A DNA stretch of 64,000 bases from Streptomyces xylophagus (GCF_000716435.1 NZ_JNWO01000022.1:1-64000), one strand, 5' to 3'. Numbered from the stretch's first letter, positions 1-9,329 are shown. The notes: a model not told the origin generated them from the letters alone. Made by a program: numbers and translations.

Positions 1-52
1 GAAATCTACACGTAAGGAGTCGTCGGCAGCGTCAGATGTGTATAAGAGACAG
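1..52 (+). other. Illumina Nextera adapter (not genomic)
   Basis: Positions 20-52 match the Nextera transposase read-1 adapter, ending in the 19-bp mosaic end AGATGTGTATAAGAGACAG. Positions 12-19 (GTAAGGAG) read as an i5 index (S505 type), and positions 1-11 resemble the end of the P5 flow-cell sequence with one mismatch. Genomic sequence starts at about 53. Reading frames entering from this segment are artefacts. Confidence 0.95.
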
Positions 53-90
53 GGTGGGAAGGCACCTGCTTTTCTCGTCCACCTCTCGAC

Positions 91-119
91 CGACCGAGAC
101 GGGTGGGTGGGTGGGAAAC
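91..119 (+). repeat. Intergenic repeat, copy 1, with G-quadruplex motif
   Basis: A CGACCGAGAC block is followed by GGGTGGGTGGGTGGG (101-115) and GAAAC. The same arrangement occurs at 9421-9475 and 15511-15567. Four G3 runs with single-T loops are a classic, very stable G-quadruplex motif. It lies immediately beyond the stop codon of the minus-strand gene at 123. Confidence 0.7.
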
Positions 120-122
120 CAA

Positions 123-725
123 TTACCAACGCGCAGGCGGCGGTGCCGTCAACTGTTCGGTCAGCCACGACACCCGGTCCCGGAATCGCCGCCGCCCCCG
201 CGCCGCCGGCAACACATTCTCCCCGGCCGCCGCGCTCACCAGATGCTGCACGGTGTCCAGGTCCAGATCCGTGCCCTCCGGTACGGCGAGCGACTCGTGG
301 GCCAGGGACGCCAGTTCACGGTCCTCGGAGCCGAGCGAGAGGACGGTGGCCCCGGCCCGCCGGGCGTCGTGGACACGCTCCAGCAGCGGATCACCGGGCC
401 CCTCCGGCGACACGACCAACAGCGTCTCACCGCGCCGGGCCGCCTCGATCCGCCCCAGCCCGACGGCCAGATGGGCAGGATCGGAGGGCCGCGCGTCATG
501 CCGTACAAGAGTCGGAGCCAACTCCGGCGTACCCGACCAGGCGGCCTCGTCGACCAGATGCGCCGCGAGATGCCACGGCTCGTACGCGGGCGTGCCCACC
601 AGCAGCAGCCCGCCGCCGTGCGACACCACGGACCCGCGCAGCACCCCCGCGAACCGTCGCGTGGCCCCCAACCACTCGGTCCCGGCGAGCACTTCACGCA
701 ACAACGCGACCCGTACGGCGTCCAT
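123..725 (-). CDS. SIS-like hypothetical protein
   Basis: A 200-residue cytoplasmic protein with no signal peptide or membrane segment. Its second half has a run ending in ATVLSLGS, preceded by ETLLVVSPEG and followed by LDTVQHLVSAA. That pattern resembles the last part of sugar isomerase (SIS) domains, where a phospho-sugar-binding fold ends with a short helix around a QH pair. The SIS assignment rests on pattern only, the usual N-terminal SIS glycine/serine loop is not clear, and no substrate can be inferred. The ATG start at 725 is preceded by an AGGA-type ribosome binding site. It is transcribed divergently from the sialidase gene. A G-quadruplex repeat sits just past its TAA stop. Confidence 0.6.
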   Translation of the reverse strand: MDAVRVALLREVLAGTEWLGATRRFAGVLRGSVVSHGGGLLLVGTPAYEPWHLAAHLVDEAAWSGTPELAPTLVRHDARPSDPAHLAVGLGRIEAARRGETLLVVSPEGPGDPLLERVHDARRAGATVLSLGSEDRELASLAHESLAVPEGTDLDLDTVQHLVSAAAGENVLPAARGRRRFRDRVSWLTEQLTAPPPARW

Positions 726-830
726 GTCCGCGCATCCTGCCGCAACGGGCCACTCGTGACGCGGAGTTCACCACGAATTCGCCCAACTTGGGGAAGGTGC
801 GGGCCCATAGGCCACACAAGGAGTCAACTC

Positions 831-1904
831 ATGACAGAAGTCACCGTTCCCTTCCGCGCGGGTGAGGGGGGCTACGCGAGTTACCGGATCCCGGCGATCG
901 TGGTGTCCCGCGCCGGTACCCTCCTGGCGTTCTGCGAGGGGCGGGTCGACTCCGCGAGCGACCACGGCAACATCGACATCGTCCTACGGCGCTCCACCGA
1001 CGGCGGCCGGACCTGGGGCCCGCTCGCCAACGCCGCCACCAACGGCGAACACCTCGCGGGCAACCCGGCCCCCGTCGTCCTCGACACCGGCCGCGTCCTG
1101 CTCGTCTACGTCCGCTCGACCGCCGGCGCCACCGAGGACGCCATCCTGCGTGGCCAGGTGACGCCGGCCGACGGACGGCGGGTCTGGGTGCGGTACAGCG
1201 ACGACGACGGTGTCACCTGGTCGAGTTCGCAGGAGATCACCGAGCAGGTGAAGAAGCCGGACTGGCGCTGGTACGCCACCACGCCGGGCCACGCGATCCA
1301 GTTGAGCACCGGGCGCGTGGTCGTCGCCGCCAACCACACGATCCCGCCGACCGGCACCGACGTCGGCAACGAGGCCAAGTACAACAGCGGCCACTGCCTG
1401 CTGAGCGACGACAAGGGCGAGACCTGGTACCTCGGCTACGTCGACGAGAACACCGACGGCTACATCAACTGCAACGAGACCACCGCCGCCGAACTCCCGG
1501 ACGGGCGCGTCTACTTCAACACCCGCAACGACTCCCCGTCCCCCGGCAACCGCGCCGACGCGTACTCGGAGGACGGCGGGAAGACCCTCGTGAAGCCCTT
1601 CCGCCCGCAGGCCGGCCTGACCGCCCCCGTCTGCGAGGCGAGCGTCCTCCAACTCCGCGACCCCGACGTCCTCCTGTACTCCGGCCCCGGCGACCCCGCC
1701 GCCCGCGCCCTGATGACCCTGCGCGCCTCGACCGACGCCGGCACCACCTGGCGCCCGGTGCACACGGTCGACGGCCTGCCCGCGGCCTACTCCGACCTCG
1801 TACGGATCGACGACGACACGGTCGGACTCCTCTACGAGACGGGGGACTTCGGACCGTACGAGACGATCACGTTCCGACGGGTGCCCGTGACGGACCTCAG
1901 CTGA
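831..1904 (+). CDS. Exo-alpha-sialidase (BNR/Asp-box family)
   Basis: A 357-residue protein of the six-bladed sialidase fold, expected to release terminal sialic acids from glycoconjugates (EC 3.2.1.18 type). Seen directly: the YRIPAI motif, with the arginine of the catalytic triad near residue 19; an EGR motif near 36-38; Asp boxes (S-x-D-x-G-x-T-W) as STDGGRTW at 55-62, SDDDGVTW and SDDKGETW; and later variants SEDGGKT and STDAGTTW. There is no signal peptide, so it should act in the cytoplasm or on imported oligosaccharides. The start was chosen at ATG 831, which has an AAGGAG site at 818-823; the much longer upstream reading frame begins in the sequencing adapter and is spurious. Substrate specificity within the family is not shown by the sequence. 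Confidence 0.88.
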   Translation: MTEVTVPFRAGEGGYASYRIPAIVVSRAGTLLAFCEGRVDSASDHGNIDIVLRRSTDGGRTWGPLANAATNGEHLAGNPAPVVLDTGRVLLVYVRSTAGATEDAILRGQVTPADGRRVWVRYSDDDGVTWSSSQEITEQVKKPDWRWYATTPGHAIQLSTGRVVVAANHTIPPTGTDVGNEAKYNSGHCLLSDDKGETWYLGYVDENTDGYINCNETTAAELPDGRVYFNTRNDSPSPGNRADAYSEDGGKTLVKPFRPQAGLTAPVCEASVLQLRDPDVLLYSGPGDPAARALMTLRASTDAGTTWRPVHTVDGLPAAYSDLVRIDDDTVGLLYETGDFGPYETITFRRVPVTDLS

Positions 1905-1971
1905 CCCCTGATGTCCTTTGCCTGATCCGTGACGGACCTCACCTGAGCCGATCCGGGCGCCGAGCCGGACG

Positions 1972-1977
1972 TAAAGT
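1972..1977 (+). promoter_or_regulatory. -10 box of leaderless npdG
   Basis: TAAAGT (TANNNT consensus) ends 6 nt before the ATG at 1984 and no ribosome binding site is present, so the transcript probably starts at the ATG. No convincing -35 box is seen. Confidence 0.5.
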
Positions 1978-1983
1978 CGGCCC

Positions 1984-2724
1984 ATGACCTCTACCGACAG
2001 TGCTGCACAGACCCCCGCGACGGCCTCCGGGACCGCCCCCGCGAAGGCCCCCGCCAAGGACCCGTGGGACCTCCCCGACGTCTCCGGACTGGTCGTCGGC
2101 GTGCTCGGCGGGACCGGGCCGCAGGGCAAGGGCCTCGCCTACCGGCTCGCCAAGGCCGGCCAGAAGGTGATCATCGGTTCCCGCGCCGCCGACCGCGCGC
2201 AGACCGCCGCCGACGAACTCGGCCACGGAGTCGAGGGCGCCGACAACGCGGAGACCGCGCGCCGCAGCGACATCGTGATCGTCGCCGTGCCCTGGGACGG
2301 CCACGGCAAGACCCTGGAGTCGCTGCGCGAGGAACTGGCGGGCAAGCTCGTCGTCGACTGCGTCAACCCGCTCGGCTTCGACAAGAAGGGCGCCTACGCG
2401 CTGAAGCCGGAGGAGGGCAGCGCCGCCGAACAGGCCGCCGCCCTGCTGCCCGACTCGCGGGTCGCCGCCGCCTTCCACCACCTGTCGGCGGTGCTGCTCA
2501 TGGACACGGAGATCGCCGAGATCGACACGGATGTCATGGTGCTCGGCGAGGAGCGCGCCGACGTCGAGATCGTGCAGGCGCTGGCCGGCCGTATCCCCGG
2601 CATGCGCGGAGTCTTCGCCGGACGGCTGCGCAACGCCCACCAGGTGGAGTCCCTGGTCGCGAACCTGATCTCGGTCAACCGCCGCTACAAGGCACACGCG
2701 GGCCTGCGCGTCACGGACGTCTGA
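1984..2724 (+). CDS. npdG: F420-dependent NADP oxidoreductase (NADPH-dependent F420 reductase)
   Basis: A 246-residue enzyme that moves hydride between NADPH and coenzyme F420, supplying F420H2 for F420-dependent reductions in actinobacteria (EC 1.5.1.40 type). It begins with an Ala/Pro/Thr-rich tail of about 35 residues. The Rossmann motif VVGVLGGTGPQGKGLAYRLA follows, with GSRAADRA at the end of the second strand where NADPH is discriminated. VDCVNPLGFDKKG and the conserved AFHHLSA segment (F420-binding side) come next. The length suits the family plus its tail. The ATG at 1984 lacks a ribosome binding site but has a -10 box directly upstream, suggesting leaderless translation. It stands as a single transcription unit. 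Confidence 0.9.
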   Translation: MTSTDSAAQTPATASGTAPAKAPAKDPWDLPDVSGLVVGVLGGTGPQGKGLAYRLAKAGQKVIIGSRAADRAQTAADELGHGVEGADNAETARRSDIVIVAVPWDGHGKTLESLREELAGKLVVDCVNPLGFDKKGAYALKPEEGSAAEQAAALLPDSRVAAAFHHLSAVLLMDTEIAEIDTDVMVLGEERADVEIVQALAGRIPGMRGVFAGRLRNAHQVESLVANLISVNRRYKAHAGLRVTDV

Positions 2725-2811
2725 GCGGGTGGGGGACACTGGAGGCGGCCAACAGCAGCCACCAGCGTCCCCCCTCGTTCTGCCTTTGTTCTGTCGACAG
2801 GAGCCGATCCC

Positions 2812-2982
2812 ATGCCCCGCCTCGCCGTCTACGCCCTTGCCGTCTGCCTGCTCGCCGTGGCGGCGGCGGTCGTCTCCTTCGTGCAGGGCAGCTGGCTCGG
2901 GATCGTATGGGTACTGCTCGCGGGGCTCTCGTCCAACATGTGCTGGTACTACCTGAAGCGCGGCCGGTCGGTCACCCGCTGA
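2812..2982 (+). CDS. Small membrane protein (56 aa)
   Basis: A 56-residue protein with an ACAGGAG-type ribosome binding site about 8 nt before the ATG. It has two hydrophobic stretches (about residues 4-23 and 29-45) separated by a short turn, and a basic C-terminus (LKRGRSVTR). This predicts a two-helix membrane hairpin with the tail in the cytoplasm. Codon usage is typical of the host. It overlaps the convergent M50 protease gene by 11 bp at the 3' end. I do not recognise a family; its function is unknown. Confidence 0.6.
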   Translation: MPRLAVYALAVCLLAVAAAVVSFVQGSWLGIVWVLLAGLSSNMCWYYLKRGRSVTR

Positions 2983-3772
2983 TCGAGCAGAACTCGTTGC
3001 TGCCCTGCCAGAAGCGGTACAGGTTCTGCCCGCAGTAGGTCTCGAAGTCGCTGATCCCCAGCCCCCGCAGGATCGCGTCGATCACATCGAAGAAGTACGT
3101 GTTGATCGACGGCACCCACAGCAGCGCGAACACGAACAGCAGGCCGAACGGCGCGAACGGCTCCACCTGCCGCTTGATGTTGTACGACAGCCAGGGCTCG
3201 ATCACGCCGTAGCCGTCCAGGCCCGGCACCGGCAGGAAGTTCAGCAGCGCGGCCGTGACCTGGAGCAGTGCGAGGAACGCCAGCGCGAACCGGAAGTCAC
3301 GCGGCACCCCGTCGAGGGAGTGCAGCCAGAACGGCGCGGTGCAGACGGCCGCGAACAGCACGTTCGTCAGCGGACCCGCCGCCGAGATCAGACTGTGCTT
3401 CCACCTGCCCTGGATCCGGTTGCGCTCGATGAACACCGCGCCGCCGGGCAGACCGATGCCGCCCATGATGACGAAGATCACCGGGAGCACGATGCTGAGC
3501 AGCGCGTGCGTGTACTTCAGCGGGTTGAGGGTGAGATAGCCCTTCGAGCCGACCGAGATGTCACCGCTGTGCAGGGCGGTGCGCGCGTGCGCGTACTCGT
3601 GCAGACACAGGGAGACGATCCAGGCGGCCGTCACGAACAGGAACACGGCGACGCCCGGCTGCTCGGCGAACCCGGTCCAGGTGGCCCAGCCGGTCACCGC
3701 CGTGACGGCCAGGATCCCGACGAAGACGGGACTGATCCGCCGGTCGCTGGGGCGGGTGGTGGTGGCGGTCAT
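2972..3772 (-). CDS. Site-2 protease family protein (peptidase M50)
   Basis: A 266-residue integral membrane zinc metalloprotease of the S2P type, expected to cleave membrane-embedded substrates. Zinc site: HEYAH (HExxH) near residues 58-62 inside the second hydrophobic segment, completed by the PVPGLDGYG motif (NxxPxxxLDG type) near residue 185 that supplies the third ligand Asp. About five or six transmembrane segments are visible. There is no PDZ domain, so it belongs to the short M50 group common in actinobacteria. The start is ATG at 3772. Its 3' end overlaps a small membrane-protein gene on the other strand. The substrate is unknown. Confidence 0.88.
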   Translation of the reverse strand: MTATTTRPSDRRISPVFVGILAVTAVTGWATWTGFAEQPGVAVFLFVTAAWIVSLCLHEYAHARTALHSGDISVGSKGYLTLNPLKYTHALLSIVLPVIFVIMGGIGLPGGAVFIERNRIQGRWKHSLISAAGPLTNVLFAAVCTAPFWLHSLDGVPRDFRFALAFLALLQVTAALLNFLPVPGLDGYGVIEPWLSYNIKRQVEPFAPFGLLFVFALLWVPSINTYFFDVIDAILRGLGISDFETYCGQNLYRFWQGSNEFCSISG

Positions 3773-4004
3773 GGGGTCGGGCTCCCTGCTGGGGTCGGTG
3801 GACGCGAAGCCCGACGGTACCGGGCGTACGGGAAAACGTCTCGCGAGCGGTCGTCGGTTCCGGGGAAGGTGGGGACATGGGACTCTGGCACGCGTTCTAC
3901 GACCCCGTCACCCCTCGGGGGTGACGGCCCTCGTACGCCGTGCCCGGCGCCGCGCCGCCGTAACCCCGTGACCGCCTTCCACGCCACCGGAGACAATGGA
4001 CCCC

Positions 4005-7000
4005 GTGCGCTATCGCATCCTCGGCACCACCCAGGCACTACGCCCCGACGGCACGCCCGTCCCGGTCGGCGGGGCGCGGCTGCGCGCCCTGCTCACCGTG
4101 CTCGCCCTGCGTCCCGGCAGGGCCGTGCCGGCGAGCCTCCTGGTGGACGAGGTGTGGTCCGGTGACCCGCCCGCGGACGCGACGGGCGCGCTGCAGGCGC
4201 TGGTGGGCAGGCTGCGCCGGGTGCTCGGCGCCGACGCGATCACCTCGTCGGAGAGCGGCTACCGGCTCGCCGCCGCCCCCGACGACATCGACCTGCACCG
4301 TTTCGAGCGGCTGACGGGGGAGGGGCTGCGGGCGCTGGCCGACGGCAACCCCGCGAAGGCGGCGGACGCCCTGGACGACGCGCTGGCCCTGTGGACCGGC
4401 CCGGCCCTCGCCGACCTCCCCGACCGCACGGCGGAGGCGTCCCGCTGGGAAACCCGCCACCTCGACGCCCGCCGTGCCCGCCTCACGGCGGCCCTGTCCC
4501 TCGGCGAAGCGGACACAGCCCTCCCCGAACTGACCGCCCTCTGCGACACCCACCCCCTCGACGAACCCCTCCAGTCCCTCCGCCTCCGGGCCCTCCGCGC
4601 CACGGGCCGCACAGCGGAGGCCCTGGCCGCGTACGAGGACGTACGACAGCTGCTCGCGGACCGCCTCGGCTCCGACCCCGGTCCTGAACTGCGGGCGCTG
4701 CACGGGGAGTTGCTCAGCCCGGGGGACGGGGGGTATGGCGCACCCGAATCCGTCAGTGATGCCGAGCACGGCGGAATCGGGACCGACGCCGACACCCTCG
4801 CCCTTGCCCGCAGCACCTCCACCCACAACACCCCCACCCCCTCCCCCCGACCCGCAACCCCACCCCCCGGCAACCTCCGTGCCCGCCTCACCTCCTTCGT
4901 CGGCCGGGAAGCCGACATCGACGTCATCCGGGGTGACATCGCCGCGGCCCGCTTGGTGACGCTGCTCGGGCCCGGTGGGGCCGGGAAGACGCGGCTGTCG
5001 CAGGAGGCCGCCGAGCGGGTGCGGTACGCGTCGCGGGACGGCGTGTGGCTGGCCGAACTCGCCCCCGTCGACGACCCCGACGCCGTACCGACGGCCGTGC
5101 TCACCGCGGTCGGGGCGCGCGAGACCGTGATGTACGGCGCCGGCGCCGAGGCGATCCGGGCCGCCGGGGGAGAGCGGCACGACGACCCCGTCGAGCGGCT
5201 CGCCGAACACTGCGGCCGACGCCGGATGTTGCTCATCCTCGACAACTGCGAGCACGTCGTCGACGCCGCCGCCCGGCTCGTGGAGGCGCTGCTGGAGCGC
5301 TGCCCCGAGCTCACCGTGCTCGCCACCAGCCGTGAACCCCTGGGCGTACCGGGGGAGTTGCTGCGCCCGGTGGAGCCACTGCCCGACCCCGTCGCGCTAC
5401 GACTGCTCGCCGACCGAGGGGCCGCGGCCCGGCCGGGGTTCACGGTCGAGGACGACCCGGAGGCCTGTGCCGAGATCTGCCGGCGGCTCGACGGGCTGCC
5501 CCTGGCGATCGAGCTGGCGGCAGCCCGGCTGAGGATGTTGACGCCGCGTCAGATCGCCGACCGGCTCGACGACCGCTTCCGGCTCCTCACCTCCGGCAGT
5601 CGTACGCTCCTGCCCCGCCAGCAGACATTGCGGGCCGTCGTCGACTGGTCCTGGGACCTGCTCGACGCCGACGAACGGGAGGTGCTGACCACGCTGTCCG
5701 TCTTCGCCGGCGGCTGCGACCTCGCCGCCGCCGAGGCCGTGTGCGGGCCCGTCGCGTTCGAGACGCTCGGCTCCCTCGTCGACAAGTCCCTTGTGGTGGC
5801 CGCTCCTTCGGGCGACGGGGAGATGCGCTACCGCCTCCTGGAGACCGTCGCCGAGTACGCCGCCGAACGGCTCGACGAGTCCGGCCGCCGCCCCCGTGCC
5901 GAGCGCGCCCACCTGACCTACTACCGCGAACTCGCCCGCACCACCGACCCGTTGCTGCGCGGCCCCGGCCAACTCGCCGCCGTGGAGACGCTGGAGCGCG
6001 AGTACGAGAACCTCCGCACCGCCCTGCGGCACGCCGTCGCCGAGCGCGACGAGCAGGAGGGCCTGTGTCTGATCCTGTCGCTGGCCTGGTACTGGCAGAT
6101 GCGCGACGTCCGCATCGAGGCCCGCAACTGGTGCGCCGAGGTCATGGCCCTGGGCCCCGACCCCTTCACCGCTCCCGCCCGGCGTGCCGCCCCGGTCTGG
6201 CAGCGCACCACCGACGTCCCGCCCCCGCTCACCGGGGAACTCCTCACCGAGGCCCGGCGCGGTGTTCATCTCGCCCATCTGGCCTGCATGGACACGGAGT
6301 TGGAGGCCTGGGAGTCACCGGAGGCGAAGGAGAAACTGCGCCTCGTCACCGAGGTCTACGAACCCGGCCTCCCCCAGACCTGCCGTTCCCCGGGCATGCT
6401 CTGGTTCTACGCCGTGATGCTCAGCGGCAAGGCGGAGCTGCTGCCGGTGATCCTCGACGCCGGCGTCGCGACCTGCCGTGCCACTCCCGCCATGGAGTGG
6501 GAGCTGGCGACCACCCTCCAGATGCGCGCCAACCTCCTCGCCAACCGCAGCGACTGGGCGGGCGACGCGACCCGGGACGCCGACGAGTCGCTGGCGATCT
6601 TCAACCGCCTCGGTGACGCCTGGGGCACCGCCGAGGCGCTCTCCGCCCGCGGCGAGGCCCGGGAACGCGTCGGCGAGTACCACCTGGCCGCCCGCGACTA
6701 CGAGGCCGCGACCGCACACGCGGAGCGGCTCGGCGCCCGTGCCCAGACGGCCGTGCTGGGTGCCCGGCTCGGCAGCGCGCTCATCGAGGCGGGCGAGGTC
6801 GAACGGGGCGAGCGCATCCTGCGCGAGGTGATCGAGCAGCCGCACGGCCTGGGCAACGACGCGATGCCCGCCGCCCGGATGTTCCTCGCGGGGTGGCTCG
6901 GCCTGAGCGGCCGCTCCGCGGAGGCGCGCGAGCAACTGCGGTTGCTGCGCGAGGAGTTCCACATCTCCCACTTCGTGGTCTTCGACGCGTTCATCCTCGG

Positions 7001-7376
7001 CGCGGAGGCCTGGGTGGAGACCCTCGACGGCAACCACGAGCTCGCGATGGACAAGCTCCTGCAGGGGCTGCCACGGGCCGACGACCCGCTGTCCGCGGCC
7101 ATCGCCCCGCACATGCGGTCCCTGTACCTGGGTATGGCCGCGATCACCATGGCCGAGGTCGACGGCGGCAGCCGGGCCCGTGACGCCGCCCGCTGCCTCG
7201 GCGCCGCGCAGGCGCTGCTGCCCCCCGGACATGTCGCCGCGTCCATGGAGCGCGAGGTGTACGTCCGGGCCGAGCGGCACACGCGCGGTGCGCTCGGCGA
7301 CGAGGCCTACGAGGCCGCGTACGCCGAAGGCGGCGGCCTCTCCGTGGAGGAGGCCACCGCCCTGATCCGACGCTGA
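4005..7376 (+). CDS. AfsR/SARP-type transcriptional regulator with BTAD, NTPase and C-terminal helical domains
   Basis: A large regulator of about 1120 residues. Order: an OmpR-type winged helix (about 1-95), a bacterial transcriptional activation domain with paired helices (about 100-240), a low-complexity Pro/Thr linker (about 260-295), a STAND-type NTPase with Walker A GPGGAGKT (about 322-329) and Walker B LLILDNCEH (about 410), then a long TPR-like helical region to the end. This is the architecture of AfsR-like activators of secondary metabolism. GTG 4005 is preferred as start: a GACAAT -10-like box lies 7 nt upstream and the ATG at 3996 is within that box. A GGAGA motif at 3989-3993 could alternatively serve as a ribosome binding site. 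No biosynthetic cluster adjoins it, so its target is unknown. Confidence 0.88.
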   Translation: MRYRILGTTQALRPDGTPVPVGGARLRALLTVLALRPGRAVPASLLVDEVWSGDPPADATGALQALVGRLRRVLGADAITSSESGYRLAAAPDDIDLHRFERLTGEGLRALADGNPAKAADALDDALALWTGPALADLPDRTAEASRWETRHLDARRARLTAALSLGEADTALPELTALCDTHPLDEPLQSLRLRALRATGRTAEALAAYEDVRQLLADRLGSDPGPELRALHGELLSPGDGGYGAPESVSDAEHGGIGTDADTLALARSTSTHNTPTPSPRPATPPPGNLRARLTSFVGREADIDVIRGDIAAARLVTLLGPGGAGKTRLSQEAAERVRYASRDGVWLAELAPVDDPDAVPTAVLTAVGARETVMYGAGAEAIRAAGGERHDDPVERLAEHCGRRRMLLILDNCEHVVDAAARLVEALLERCPELTVLATSREPLGVPGELLRPVEPLPDPVALRLLADRGAAARPGFTVEDDPEACAEICRRLDGLPLAIELAAARLRMLTPRQIADRLDDRFRLLTSGSRTLLPRQQTLRAVVDWSWDLLDADEREVLTTLSVFAGGCDLAAAEAVCGPVAFETLGSLVDKSLVVAAPSGDGEMRYRLLETVAEYAAERLDESGRRPRAERAHLTYYRELARTTDPLLRGPGQLAAVETLEREYENLRTALRHAVAERDEQEGLCLILSLAWYWQMRDVRIEARNWCAEVMALGPDPFTAPARRAAPVWQRTTDVPPPLTGELLTEARRGVHLAHLACMDTELEAWESPEAKEKLRLVTEVYEPGLPQTCRSPGMLWFYAVMLSGKAELLPVILDAGVATCRATPAMEWELATTLQMRANLLANRSDWAGDATRDADESLAIFNRLGDAWGTAEALSARGEARERVGEYHLAARDYEAATAHAERLGARAQTAVLGARLGSALIEAGEVERGERILREVIEQPHGLGNDAMPAARMFLAGWLGLSGRSAEAREQLRLLREEFHISHFVVFDAFILGAEAWVETLDGNHELAMDKLLQGLPRADDPLSAAIAPHMRSLYLGMAAITMAEVDGGSRARDAARCLGAAQALLPPGHVAASMEREVYVRAERHTRGALGDEAYEAAYAEGGGLSVEEATALIRR

Positions 7377-7413
7377 CGCGAACCCGGTGCACGGGGCGAA
7401 CCCGGCGGCCCGG

Positions 7414-8235
7414 TCAGGTCTTGGTGCGGAACTTGTAGATCGAGATCGGGGCCATCACCGCGGTGAGCCCCACCGACCAGGCGAGCGTCAGCCACACGCC
7501 GTGGGCGACCGGGCCGCCCACCATCAGCCCGCGGGCCGCGTCCGCCAGGGCGGACAGCGGGTTGTAGTCGGTGAAGTTCTGCAGCCAGCCCGGCATCGAC
7601 CCGGTCGGCGCGAAGATCGACGAGCCGAACTGCAGCGGCATCAGCACCAGGAAGCCCATGGCCTGCACGGACTGCGCGCTCTTCATGGTCACGCCGAGGG
7701 TGAGGAACACCCACATCAGGGCCGAGCCGAACACCGCGGACAGCCCGATCGCGGCGAACATGCCGAGCCAGTGGTGGATGTGGAAGCCGACGAGGACACC
7801 GACGACCATCAACACGGCGGACGCGACCAGCATCCGCATCATCTCGACCGAGATCTTGGCGATCAGCACCGAAGCGCGCCCGATGGGCAGCGACCGGAAC
7901 CGGTCCATGACCCCGGTGTGGAAGTCGGTGTTGAAGCCGGTGCCCACCCCCTGGGCCATGTTCATGCCCATCATGGCGAGCAGGCCGGGCACGACGTACT
8001 GCACGTACGCCTCCTGCCCGCCGCCGAGGGACTGTCCGATCGAGCCGCCGAAGACGTACACGAACAGCAGCGTGAAGATGACCGGGAACAGGACGGCGTC
8101 GAACATCGACTCCGGGTCCTGGCGGATCCACAGCAGGTTGCGGCGGATCAGGGCGCCGGTGTGGCGCAGATGGTTGCGCAGCGGGATACGGGGGTCCGCC
8201 AGCGAGCCGGCGGAGTTCACGGTGACGGCGCTCAT
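7414..8235 (-). CDS. ABC-2 type transporter permease (DrrB-like)
   Basis: A 273-residue membrane subunit with six predicted transmembrane segments in the ABC-2 arrangement, for example MFDAVLFPVIFTLLFVYVFG and MLVASAVLMVVGVLVGF. The signature of drug/lipid exporters of the daunorubicin-resistance type (GVMDRFRSLPI) is visible between segments 2 and 3. It pairs with the ATPase encoded just upstream; their genes overlap by 4 bp (ATGA), so translation is coupled. The start is ATG 8235; the longer open frame upstream is a shadow of the ATPase gene. It probably exports a hydrophobic compound or antibiotic. The substrate cannot be told. Confidence 0.9.
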   Translation of the reverse strand: MSAVTVNSAGSLADPRIPLRNHLRHTGALIRRNLLWIRQDPESMFDAVLFPVIFTLLFVYVFGGSIGQSLGGGQEAYVQYVVPGLLAMMGMNMAQGVGTGFNTDFHTGVMDRFRSLPIGRASVLIAKISVEMMRMLVASAVLMVVGVLVGFHIHHWLGMFAAIGLSAVFGSALMWVFLTLGVTMKSAQSVQAMGFLVLMPLQFGSSIFAPTGSMPGWLQNFTDYNPLSALADAARGLMVGGPVAHGVWLTLAWSVGLTAVMAPISIYKFRTKT

Positions 8236-9251
8236 ACGGCGACCTCCTCGCGGTCGGTGGTGGGCACGGTGTCCTGCGGGGCGCTGGCGCGGTGTCCGGT
8301 GAGGGACAGGAACACCTCGTCCAGGCTGGGGAGTTCGGTGGTGATGGAGGCGATGGTGAGTCCTCGGGCGCTCACCGCGCCGACCACGGCGGTCAGTTGC
8401 TCGTCGCTGAGGATCGGCACCAGGACCGTGCCGCTCTCCACGTCGACGGTGACGGTGGCGAGTCCGGTGATGCCCAGCTCGTCCAACGCGTGGGCCAGCG
8501 GACGCAGTTGCAGCGGATCGGTGGGCCGGATGCGCAGCGCCCGTCCGCCGACCTTCGCCTTCAGCTCGTCGATCCCGCCGTTCGCGATGACCTTGCCGTG
8601 GTCCACGACGGTCAGCTCGGAGGCGAGTGCCTCGGCCTCCTCCATGTACTGGGTGGTGAGCAGCACGGTCACACCGTCGCCGACCATGGACTTGACCTCG
8701 TCCCACACCTCCATGCGGGTGCGCGGGTCGAGACCGGTGGTCGGTTCGTCGAGGAACAGCACCTGCGGGTGCCCGATCATCGACGCGGCGAGGTCGAGCC
8801 GCCGCCGCATACCGCCGGAGTAGGTACTGGCGGGCCGCTTGGCGGCCTCCGTCAGCGAGAACCGCTCCAGCAGTTCGTCGGCGCGGGCACGGGAGTCCTT
8901 GCGGGACAGGTCGAGCAGCCGCCCGATCATGTACAGGTTCTCCCAGCCGGGGAGCTTCTCGTCCACGGAGGCGTACTGGCCGGTGAGGCCTATCACCCGG
9001 CGCAGCTGGCGGGGCTGGCGCAGGACGTCGTAGCCGGCGACGGTGGCCTCGCCGGAGGTCGGGGCGAGCAGCGTGGACAGGATGCGTACGAGGGTGGTCT
9101 TACCGGCACCGTTCGGCCCGAGCACACCCATCACGGTGCCCTCCCGGACGTCCAGGTCGACGCCGTCCAGCGCCTTGGTCTCGCCGTAGTGCTTGACCAG
9201 CCCCCGCACGGTCACTGCCGTGCCGCCGGAATTCTTGTCGATTCGCGTCAT
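8232..9251 (-). CDS. Daunorubicin-resistance-type ABC transporter ATP-binding protein (DrrA-like)
   Basis: A 339-residue ATPase that powers the partner permease. Walker A GPNGAGKTT, signature YSGGMRRRLDLA, Walker B VLFLDEPTTGLD and the switch region TTQYMEEAEALA are all present. The Gln in place of the usual switch histidine is normal for the DrrA group. A C-terminal domain of about 90 residues (DUF4162-like) follows the nucleotide-binding fold. The start is ATG 9251 (MTRIDKN); further upstream the frame runs into an intergenic repeat. No good ribosome binding site precedes it. It forms a two-gene operon with the permease. Confidence 0.92.
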   Translation of the reverse strand: MTRIDKNSGGTAVTVRGLVKHYGETKALDGVDLDVREGTVMGVLGPNGAGKTTLVRILSTLLAPTSGEATVAGYDVLRQPRQLRRVIGLTGQYASVDEKLPGWENLYMIGRLLDLSRKDSRARADELLERFSLTEAAKRPASTYSGGMRRRLDLAASMIGHPQVLFLDEPTTGLDPRTRMEVWDEVKSMVGDGVTVLLTTQYMEEAEALASELTVVDHGKVIANGGIDELKAKVGGRALRIRPTDPLQLRPLAHALDELGITGLATVTVDVESGTVLVPILSDEQLTAVVGAVSARGLTIASITTELPSLDEVFLSLTGHRASAPQDTVPTTDREEVAV

Positions 9252-9329
9252 GGGGATGACAGTGCCAGGGCCTGCCGACAGAACGCCTACATCCCACCGA
9301 CAGCCACCGACAACTGACCGACGGCCGGT

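Noticed and set aside
38-865. Long open frames entering from the left end, including one fused to the sialidase
   Set aside because: They begin inside the sequencing adapter and run antisense to the SIS-like gene; the sialidase has its own ribosome binding site and ATG at 831.
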